From assembly GCA_017303535.1 (NCBI GenBank), contig JAFLCO010000022.1, forward strand, positions 1 through 34,161: a stretch of DNA of 34,161 nt, written 5' to 3'. The notes beneath the pieces are model-generated. The model was not told where the DNA came from and did no database searches. It saw nothing but the letters and a program-made list of their open reading frames with translations. Every line of letters begins with the position of its first letter. Position 1 is the first letter of the stretch. Below are positions 24,071 through 29,957 of the stretch, in pieces. The position numbers and the translations under genes are program-made. This DNA comes from Planctomycetota bacterium (lineage in GTDB: Bacteria; Planctomycetota; Planctomycetia; Pirellulales; PNKZ01).

Positions 24071-26044
24071 TCACCGTCCGCCGAAGAACCGGCGTTCCAA
24101 CTCCGCGTTGCCGGCCTGGATGTAGTAGCTCACCAATTGCCGACGGGCCTCGCGCGGGGCAATGCGGCCTTGCTGCAACGCTTGAATGAGCCCGACATGG
24201 CGGCGTGCCGCAGTGGCACGGCGCGTGCGGTCGTCGGCCGTCGCGTCGGCAGCGAGCGGCGCATTGCGCAGGGCGTCGCGAGCCGCTTGAAAATCGGCGC
24301 TCGCCGCAAATGCGACTTCGTCCAAGGTCTCAACCACGGCCGCCGCTTTAGCCGCGGCTACGAGATCGGTCTCGGCTGCTACGCCCGCCGCACTCGCCAA
24401 AGCCTGCGCCAACAAAGGATTGGCCCTTGCCGCTTCGGCCGTTTTTAAGCGGAGCGTATCAAACCAATCTCCTTGCGCTTGCATCTCGCGCACGACGAGC
24501 AGCTTGGCAAACTGATCGAACACGGCCTCTTCGACCTCGCGCCGCGGATCGTACATCGGCTCCCGCCTGCCGACGATTTCCAATCGCGACGAATAAAGCG
24601 CGCCGCTCGGTGACAAGAACCCTTCCCCGAGCGACAGTCCCATCTTCGCGACGTTCTCCACCGTCCGGCCGCCGGCCTGCTTCTCGGCCAGCGGAAAGTA
24701 TTCCTCGCGCGGCACATCGGTTTGCAGTGCACAGAGCAACAAGAGCCCGGCGCAATAGGTATGCACTTTTTCATCGGCGAGCGACTTGTGCGCGAGCCGC
24801 TCGACGCGATCACTGCGAAAGTTGAGATCAAACTGCGACGCGTTGTCGATCACTTCCGATCCGGCCCGGGCCATCGCCGCCGCGGCCTTCGCGTCGCCGT
24901 CGCGTAAGAAGAAGTAGTGCAGCGTCCGTTCGAGATAGATCTCCACATTGACCGCCGGCACGCGATCGCCGCGCTCCGGCACGTCGACGATCACGAACCG
25001 CCGCACGCCGTCGGCGCCGGTCTCCGTCGCCACGATCCCCACGTGCGTGAACAGCCCGGGCGAGAGATCGGTGAACAAATTGTACGGCGACGGATTGCGC
25101 ATCAGCAGCCAATCGCCGGGCCGCACCGCGAACGAACCGACTTGATACGCGTCTTCCATTACGCCCTTCTTGCGGCGGCCGTCGCTCCAGTCGAGCAGCG
25201 TGCTGCGGCGGGCCTGTCCTTCCGCGTCGAGTTCCGTCGGGTCGATCGCTTCGACAAGTTGATAAAACTCGTCGGGCGTGATCGCCGGATCGGGCAACGT
25301 CTCCACAGGATTCGGCCGCGGCGGCTGCGGCAAGCCCAGCACGCGGATGATCTCCGCGGCGAACAATCGCATCGGCGCACCCTGCGACGGGTCGTCGACG
25401 TATTGCACGACCTGCGGCAAGAGCGACGTCTGGCCCGAGGCCGCGATCAGCCGCAGGATCAACTCGTGATAGCGGGCCCGACCGGGAAACGCGAACAGAT
25501 CGTCGGCGGTCTGCGTCGCACCGACGATGCTCTTGTATTGCAGAAACAGGGCCGCCAACTGTTCGCGCGAGGCGGCATCGGTCAGCCGTCCGCGGGCGTT
25601 GCGCACGACGTCGTTCTGCAAGTAACGCAATCGGCCGGACAGATCAATCAGTACGGTCGCCGCATTCAAAAACCCGCGGGCCGCCTGGCGGCGCTCGGAA
25701 TCGTCCGGCGGTTCGGCGGCCAAGGAAGTAATCGTCGTCCGCAGGTTCAGCACCCGATCAAGCAGCGCATCGGCCCGGGCTTTGGCATCGAGCGCAGTGC
25801 GAACGACCGTGAGCGGCGACGGAGCCCGACGAGCGGCGATGCCCGACGCCGGCGTGAGCTGCGTATTGGCGAAGGCCCAATCGTCGACGGCCCGCGCGGC
25901 CTGCTGCAACGCGGGCACATTGAGATTCAGCAACCCGGCGACATCGCGCGGTACGGCGACATCGAGCGTATCGAGAGGCGCGGCCGTGGCGACGGAGGCG
26001 ACCGACGCGAGGAAGCAAATCAACAGCTTGAGAACAGTATGCAT
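24071..26044 (-). CDS. Exported YiiX/YebB-like permuted papain-fold (NlpC/P60 superfamily) protein
   Basis: A 657-residue protein with a signal peptide (about 1-22). Residues 23-300 are mostly helical and unrecognised. About 305-440 look like the YiiX-type circularly permuted NlpC/P60 domain: RPGDWLLMRNPSPYNLF (near 307), the catalytic His near 334 in FTHVGIVATE, an acidic strand VIVDVPERG near 355, and the nucleophile candidate Cys near 430 in TYCAGLLLLCAL. His before Cys is the permuted order. Members hydrolyse lipid or peptide amides or esters, but the substrate is unknown here. A long helical, Ala-rich C-terminus (about 530-657) follows. The extra helical halves are unusual, since YiiX is about 200 residues. 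The ferredoxin gene is downstream. Confidence 0.75.
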   Translation of the reverse strand: MHTVLKLLICFLASVASVATAAPLDTLDVAVPRDVAGLLNLNVPALQQAARAVDDWAFANTQLTPASGIAARRAPSPLTVVRTALDAKARADALLDRVLNLRTTITSLAAEPPDDSERRQAARGFLNAATVLIDLSGRLRYLQNDVVRNARGRLTDAASREQLAALFLQYKSIVGATQTADDLFAFPGRARYHELILRLIAASGQTSLLPQVVQYVDDPSQGAPMRLFAAEIIRVLGLPQPPRPNPVETLPDPAITPDEFYQLVEAIDPTELDAEGQARRSTLLDWSDGRRKKGVMEDAYQVGSFAVRPGDWLLMRNPSPYNLFTDLSPGLFTHVGIVATETGADGVRRFVIVDVPERGDRVPAVNVEIYLERTLHYFFLRDGDAKAAAAMARAGSEVIDNASQFDLNFRSDRVERLAHKSLADEKVHTYCAGLLLLCALQTDVPREEYFPLAEKQAGGRTVENVAKMGLSLGEGFLSPSGALYSSRLEIVGRREPMYDPRREVEEAVFDQFAKLLVVREMQAQGDWFDTLRLKTAEAARANPLLAQALASAAGVAAETDLVAAAKAAAVVETLDEVAFAASADFQAARDALRNAPLAADATADDRTRRATAARRHVGLIQALQQGRIAPREARRQLVSYYIQAGNAELERRFFGGR

Positions 26045-26093
26045 TACTCTAGAGCGACGTATGTAGAAAGCTTGGAGGGCGCTCGTAGCAACA

Positions 26094-26120
26094 CTGGGGC
26101 ACCGCTCCGCTATGCCCCAG
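26094..26120. terminator. Perfect 8-bp hairpin CTGGGGCA/TGCCCCAG
   Basis: The stem is 26094-26101 with 26113-26120, and the 11-nt loop contains a doubled CCGCT word. It lies 33 nt after the stop of the small two-TM gene (minus strand) and 50 nt before the start of the YiiX-like gene, so it may end the upstream transcript. There is no strong T-tract. It resembles the other GC-rich intergenic hairpins of this window but has a different loop. Confidence 0.45.
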
Positions 26121-26152
26121 CCACCCTAAATCGTGGTCTTCACCCTCCTGCG

Positions 26153-26362
26153 TTACACCATCAGCCCGACGAGCCAGAGCACGGCCAGAATGATCGCCAT
26201 GAACGTCACGATCCAGGCTAGCGAGCGAAACGTGCCGACGAGGATATCGTCGGTCCGTTCGTAACGCGTGCCAGAGTAGACGACGCTGATCGCCACGATC
26301 AGCGGCAGCGCGTACCACAGCTCGTTGAGCCGCGTGGCCAGCAGGGGAGCGAAGAAGTTCAT
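26153..26362 (-). CDS. Small two-transmembrane protein
   Basis: A 69-residue membrane protein. The first hydrophobic segment is about residues 16-31 (WYALPLIVAISVVYSG) and the second about 47-68 (SLAWIVTFMAIILAVLWLVGL), with a charged loop TRYERTDD between. I recognise similar small proteins beside DUF6677 genes in Planctomycetes but know no function. It begins 70 nt after the DUF6677-type gene on the same strand, so it is probably co-transcribed. Its size and membrane character, and an initial ATG with neighbours on the same strand, argue that it is real. Confidence 0.7.
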   Translation of the reverse strand: MNFFAPLLATRLNELWYALPLIVAISVVYSGTRYERTDDILVGTFRSLAWIVTFMAIILAVLWLVGLMV

Positions 26363-26432
26363 AGTTCTGTGCGATCCAAAGAAGACGAACCCGAGCAGAC
26401 GATCGATCCATCCGCCGAACTGACGCGCGACG

Positions 26433-27104
26433 TCAACTTGCCGGGGGCTTCGTGGCTTCGGTCGAGCCGGGAGAGCCCGGAGGTTTCGAACGCGCGGACG
26501 CCGCGCCGTAGGCCGGCCCGCCGAGGGCGTCGAAGATCACGAGCAGATTCAGCAGCCCGGCGACCATGGTGTAGACCGTGCCGAGTTCGAACCGGCGGTT
26601 GAGCCGGTAATTGATGATGTCGATTTCGTCGCGCCCTTCCCCTCCGCCGGGCCCATGTTCGACGGCGGGGAGCGGCGGGGCCATGAACCATTCGGAGAAC
26701 GAACGCTGGTCGTTCTTCGGGTCGGCCTTCTCGTGCATGAGTTGGGCGAATTTGCCGTCGGAATAGCGCTGGGCTTGCCACAGCGCCGGCAGGGCGACGG
26801 CCCCGGTCCCGATCTGGCACAAGTACGGCAACCGCTTCTCGTCGCTCGTCGGCCCCCACGAAGCGTAGACGACCCGACCGCCGCCGAGCCAAAGGCCGTA
26901 GAAGAACGTGGCGTAGATGCACAGGAAGAACAGAATCGCCTTCGTACGGCGACCTTGATACCAGTGCCCTGCGCCGGGAATGAGCCAAGCCAGCACGCCG
27001 GCCACGACCGGGTCGCGGAGGTTGATCTTCAGTTCGTGTCCCGCAACGGCGGGAGACGATTCGGCGGACGTAGCAACCACTCGGACCTCGACACAGGCGA
27101 GCAC
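26433..27104 (-). CDS. DUF6677-type membrane protein
   Basis: A 223-residue protein resembling the planctomycete DUF6677 family, of unknown function. Residues 33-85 hold the core: VAGVLAWLIPGAGHWYQGRRTKAILFF split as a TM2-like turn, then CIYATFFYGLWLGGGRVVYAS. Two more hydrophobic segments lie near 100-112 and 178-195 (YTMVAGLLNLLVIFDALGG). The pattern GAGHWYQGR recalls TM2-domain proteins, in which two helices are linked by a glycine-rich turn. The C-terminus (205-223) is Pro/Ser-rich. The start is uncertain: the GTG at 27104 has no clear ribosome binding site and an internal GTG is possible. A TACAAT box at 27129-27134 (minus strand) could be a -10. The small two-TM gene follows. Confidence 0.8.
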   Translation of the reverse strand: MLACVEVRVVATSAESSPAVAGHELKINLRDPVVAGVLAWLIPGAGHWYQGRRTKAILFFLCIYATFFYGLWLGGGRVVYASWGPTSDEKRLPYLCQIGTGAVALPALWQAQRYSDGKFAQLMHEKADPKNDQRSFSEWFMAPPLPAVEHGPGGGEGRDEIDIINYRLNRRFELGTVYTMVAGLLNLLVIFDALGGPAYGAASARSKPPGSPGSTEATKPPAS

Positions 27105-27200
27105 GAAACAAGCGAAAAACGCCGTTTAATTGTACCCGCCCCGCCCCCCGACGCCAGACCAGCCGAGAGGCCCGAAGCCGGCACACGGCAAGACTTTAGG

Positions 27201-27221
27201 CCCCGGCACTTCATGCCGGGG
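27201..27221. repeat. Single hairpin with CTTCA loop
   Basis: CCCCGGCA/TGCCGGGG around CTTCA (loop 27209-27213), preceded by TTTAGG. The loop is the same as that of 28135-28161 read on the minus strand, and the TTTAG-CCCC approach recalls the element at 4826. It lies in the 365-nt gap 27105-27469 between divergent genes. The rest of this gap, AT-richer toward 27240-27469, shows no feature I can support. Confidence 0.6.
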
Positions 27222-27469
27222 GCAAACGGCGCGTTACTTTCGTTCGACTCAAGATCCCAATACTAGCCCCGCCGCGCAAGCAAGGGGACATCAAGAGTGG
27301 AACGCATAAGTTCGACCGACCGTCACCGAAGTTTCCCGAGTGGCATTCAAACTCCCCTTGCGCATTGCTATTTTGCAAGCACCCCGAGGATTTTGACGCC
27401 CGACTGCAACGCAATCTGGCGGGTCTGGTTTGACGAACTCCGCTGCAACTCAAGTGTTGTTCGACAATA

Positions 27470-28051
27470 ATGCCGAAGTATCCACCTTGCCTATTCACCG
27501 GCATGTCCTGTGAATTTGCCGATGAGCGCGAGTTGGAAGAGTGGAAGCTCTCGATACACGAACACTTTGCCGGGTTGAAATCGGGCAACCCTTGCTCAGA
27601 GTGGATCGATTGGTTCGCTTGTGATGACGCCGGGGACGTCGCGGTTTTCACGGCCGAGCGTTATGGCCCCTTGCCGACACGGCTGCTTGACAAGCCCGAA
27701 GCCTATATTTCCGCCTACTTGTCGTTCATCGTGGTGGCCTGGACGGCTTGGGAGCAAAAGCCGAATCGCCCGGTGTCTAAATTCGGAGGCATGATTTGGG
27801 ACGCGTCTTCAGGCGTTTTTCAATACGAATTGTCGAATGGACTACGGTCCTATTTTCACAAAGGGTTATACCGGTACGATCGTGTAGCGATGCCGACCGG
27901 CGACAGTGCGCGCCACAAGCAATGCGACGAGTGGTTCAAACTCGAATCGTTCGCACGCGAGTTTACGATTGTCGGGAAGCGCTTCCGAGATGACAAACAT
28001 ATCCGAATTGACAAAGCGTTTTCTTGTACGGGTTCCCGACCAAGCGATTAG
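27470..28051 (+). CDS. Orphan hypothetical protein, lower GC, immunity-like pattern
   Basis: A 193-residue protein that I do not recognise with certainty. The central stretch CSEWIDWFACDDAGDVAVFTAERYGPLP (about residues 42-69, written with the family-like core WFACDDAGDVAVF) resembles the start of SMI1/immunity-type proteins found in toxin-immunity loci, in which a W-F-A-x-D-x-G-x-V-A-x-F strand pair is followed by a Pro. The rest is soluble, aromatic-rich and mixed alpha/beta, with no signal peptide. GC is lower than in the neighbours (about 53% in the first 60 nt by hand count), and codons such as TTA and ACA are more frequent, suggesting later acquisition. It is isolated: a divergent membrane gene lies upstream and a convergent ATPase gene downstream. 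No toxin gene is seen. The ATG has no obvious Shine-Dalgarno sequence. Confidence 0.65.
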   Translation: MPKYPPCLFTGMSCEFADERELEEWKLSIHEHFAGLKSGNPCSEWIDWFACDDAGDVAVFTAERYGPLPTRLLDKPEAYISAYLSFIVVAWTAWEQKPNRPVSKFGGMIWDASSGVFQYELSNGLRSYFHKGLYRYDRVAMPTGDSARHKQCDEWFKLESFAREFTIVGKRFRDDKHIRIDKAFSCTGSRPSD

Positions 28052-28134
28052 TAGTGGCTTACCGTACGCACATGTCCGCCGCCCAATTGGACCAATACGG
28101 CGGCTTGGCTTTGTTATAGATATTGAAATGCAAA

Positions 28135-28161
28135 AGCCCCCGGTTTGAAGAACCGGGGGCT
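28135..28161 (-). terminator. 11-bp perfect hairpin with CTTCA loop, intrinsic-terminator-like on the minus strand
   Basis: AGCCCCCGGTT/AACCGGGGGCT pair perfectly around a 5-nt loop, TGAAG on the plus strand and CTTCA on the minus. On the minus strand the stem is followed by TTTTGCA, which fits intrinsic termination of the ATPase gene 46 nt upstream. The same hairpin type with different stems occurs elsewhere in the window, so it may be a dispersed repeat used as a terminator. Confidence 0.65.
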
Positions 28162-28207
28162 AAGGTCGGCGTTGGGTTTCGTGTCGGCGTCGGCCGGCTT
28201 GTCGGCC

Positions 28208-28996
28208 TTAGGCCGATTGAGCATGGACCGCCAACTCTTCGTACACGCTTTCGACCATCTCGGCGTCGACCACGGCGCTGCCGGTCGCCGAGGCGGCCAG
28301 TTGGGCCAGGCCGGCGAGTCGCAGAATCGAGCGCGGCAGGCCGCCCGAGAGCGCTTGCAGGCGCTCGATGGCAATGGTTGAAAAGCGCACGTCGCGACCT
28401 TCCGTCGGCAGGGCTTCAACCAAGGCCCGCGTTTCGGCGACGCTCCACTCCGGCAGTTCCACCTTGAGTTCGACGAGATCCAGCAGATGCCGGCCGAGGC
28501 GACCGACCGCAGCCGGCGTGCCGCTCAAGATCAGCGACAATCGCGCATCGGCGGCGTTGTCGCACTTCGTCAAGCGATACAGGTGCATCAGCGTATCGCT
28601 CGAGGCGAGCCCGAAGTCGTCGACGATCACGACGGCCTGTTCGCGCAAGTAGCGCAGTTCGGCGAAGCGGTCGTTGAGGGCCCGCCAGAGTTGGAACAGG
28701 TTCCAATTCGGTTCGACGTTGGCCTGCAGCTTCACGGCGATCAACCACAAGAGTTCTTCCGGTTCCAGCGCGGCGACGTTGACCAAGGCCGTGAGGCACG
28801 AAGCGCGGCGGAGGTCTTGGTGGACCGACTCCAAGAGCGTGGTCTTGCCGCTGCCCGATTCGCCGAGCAGCAGCCCGAGCCGCGAGCCGTGATCGACGAG
28901 AAACTGCAACCGTGCGAAGGCTTCTTCGTACGACGGCGTGCGGACGAGCGGATGCTTCGACGGAGCGGACTTGCGAGAGATCGTACCGGCGGTCAT
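28208..28996 (-). CDS. ExeA-like AAA+ ATPase
   Basis: A 262-residue cytoplasmic P-loop ATPase of the ExeA/TniB-like AAA group. Walker A is GESGSGKT (residues 45-52), Walker B is VVIVDDFG (near 124), sensor 1 is in LSLILSGTP (near 155), and a C-terminal lid with the GGLPRSILRLAGLA motif (near 218) is typical of ExeA. The ExeA peptidoglycan-binding and transmembrane parts are missing. ExeA-like ATPases normally work beside a secretion, polysaccharide or transposition partner, but none is adjacent here. The frame runs to a TTG at 29002; the ATG at 28996 is preferred. The gene is flanked by a CTTCA hairpin (28135-28161) and a heptad inverted repeat (29123-29215). Confidence 0.88.
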   Translation of the reverse strand: MTAGTISRKSAPSKHPLVRTPSYEEAFARLQFLVDHGSRLGLLLGESGSGKTTLLESVHQDLRRASCLTALVNVAALEPEELLWLIAVKLQANVEPNWNLFQLWRALNDRFAELRYLREQAVVIVDDFGLASSDTLMHLYRLTKCDNAADARLSLILSGTPAAVGRLGRHLLDLVELKVELPEWSVAETRALVEALPTEGRDVRFSTIAIERLQALSGGLPRSILRLAGLAQLAASATGSAVVDAEMVESVYEELAVHAQSA

Positions 28997-29059
28997 GAGC
29001 AAGCGAGCCTCGAGAGACGCGAAATAACGTACGGCGAAACGCGTAGCGTTCCGTATCGC

Positions 29060-29074
29060 TTACCTAATCGGTAA
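29060..29074. promoter_or_regulatory. TTACC-TAATC-GGTAA inverted repeat, possible operator
   Basis: A perfect 5-bp inverted repeat with a 5-nt centre lies 64 nt upstream of the ATPase gene start, in the divergent gap with rsmE. It could be a regulator binding site. A short palindrome like this can occur by chance and no promoter could be fixed around it. Confidence 0.25.
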
Positions 29075-29122
29075 ACTTGAATGCTCTTGAACACTCGAAT
29101 TGACAAAATGTCCGTGCCGTTT

Positions 29123-29215
29123 GTCCGTAGTCAGTGGTCCGTGGTCCGTTGTTGAAGGCACTGCCGGCGCTGCTTCTGGTTTAATTGCAACGGACAACTG
29201 ACAACGGACGGACGG
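29123..29215. repeat. Heptad inverted repeat, core word GTCCGTT, abutting rsmE
   Basis: The left arm (29123-29151) is GTCCGTA, GTCAGTG, GTCCGTG, GTCCGTT, plus G. The right arm (29188-29215), read on the minus strand, contains GTCCGTT, GTCAGTT, GTCCGTT, plus G. Nineteen of 22 compared positions pair. The right arm ends 2 nt before the rsmE ATG and occupies the place of its ribosome binding site. It is the second copy of the 22719-22794 family. Confidence 0.8.
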
Positions 29216-29217
29216 CC

Positions 29218-29937
29218 ATGACTCAGCGATATTTTGTCGAGTCCCCTATTTCCGGCCCCGAGGCCGTGCTGGCGGATGCCGAGGCGCATCATTTGGCGCA
29301 CGTCATGCGCTTGAAGGCCGGGGCCGAGGTCGTGCTGTTCGACGGCGGCGGGGCCGAGTTTCTGGCCCGAGTCGAAAACGTCGGCAAGCGCGAGACTCGG
29401 CTCGAGGTGCTCGAGCGCCGCGAGATCAGTCGAGAACTGCCGCGGCGGATCACCGTCTGCACGGCGCTGCCGCGCGGCGATCGGCAGAAATGGTTGATCG
29501 AGAAGGCCGTCGAAATCGGCGTCGGACGCTTGGTGCCGCTGCATACGGAGAGGGCCGTGGTCGTGCCCGACGGTGATACTTGCGTGAAGCTGCGACGAGC
29601 CGTGATCGAAGCGTCGAAGCAATGCGGCCGCAACGTGCTGCTGGAGATCGCCGAACCGGCCCCGCTTCGCGACGCGGTACAACGCGGCGCGGGCGGGCCG
29701 CTGAGTTTTCTCGCACAACCGGGCTCGGAGCTTTCGCTCGCCGCCGCGGCCCGCGAAGCCGCGACCATGCCGAACGAGCCGGCGGAGTTTTTCATCGGCC
29801 CCGAGGGAGGCTTCTCGCCGGCCGAAGAAGGGCTGATTCTCGAATCGGGCCGCCGCGGCATTAATCTGGGCAACCGCATCCTGCGGATCGAAACGGCCGT
29901 CGTGCTGTGCGGAGCTTGGGGGGCCTTGGCCGAATGA
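29218..29937 (+). CDS. rsmE: RsmE: 16S rRNA (uracil1498-N3)-methyltransferase
   Basis: A 239-residue SPOUT-fold RNA methyltransferase that uses S-adenosylmethionine to methylate N3 of U1498 in 16S rRNA. An N-terminal PUA-like domain (about 1-70) includes HHLAHVMRLKAGAEVVLFDG. The SPOUT part has the conserved KWLIEKAVEIGVGRLVPL (near 92-110), SKQCGRN (near 138), and the knot motifs FIGPEGGFSPAE (near 193) and LGNRILRIETAV (near 218). The ATG at 29218 is chosen over a start at 29185, because the longer form would translate the inverted repeat and the family begins with RYFV. No Shine-Dalgarno sequence is visible. It is flanked by a divergent ATPase gene and a convergent RND permease gene. Confidence 0.96.
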   Translation: MTQRYFVESPISGPEAVLADAEAHHLAHVMRLKAGAEVVLFDGGGAEFLARVENVGKRETRLEVLERREISRELPRRITVCTALPRGDRQKWLIEKAVEIGVGRLVPLHTERAVVVPDGDTCVKLRRAVIEASKQCGRNVLLEIAEPAPLRDAVQRGAGGPLSFLAQPGSELSLAAAAREAATMPNEPAEFFIGPEGGFSPAEEGLILESGRRGINLGNRILRIETAVVLCGAWGALAE

Positions 29938-29957
29938 AAGGCGTCGGACGGCGGAGA

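Noticed and set aside
27211-27651. Minus-strand open frame of 146 codons in the lower-GC region
   Set aside because: Ser/Cys/Arg-rich without a pattern, it overlaps both a hairpin and the 5' part of the more plausible plus-strand gene.
28129-28165. Riboswitch or attenuator before the ATPase gene
   Set aside because: The hairpin is downstream of the ATPase stop on that strand, not in its leader, so termination is the simpler reading.
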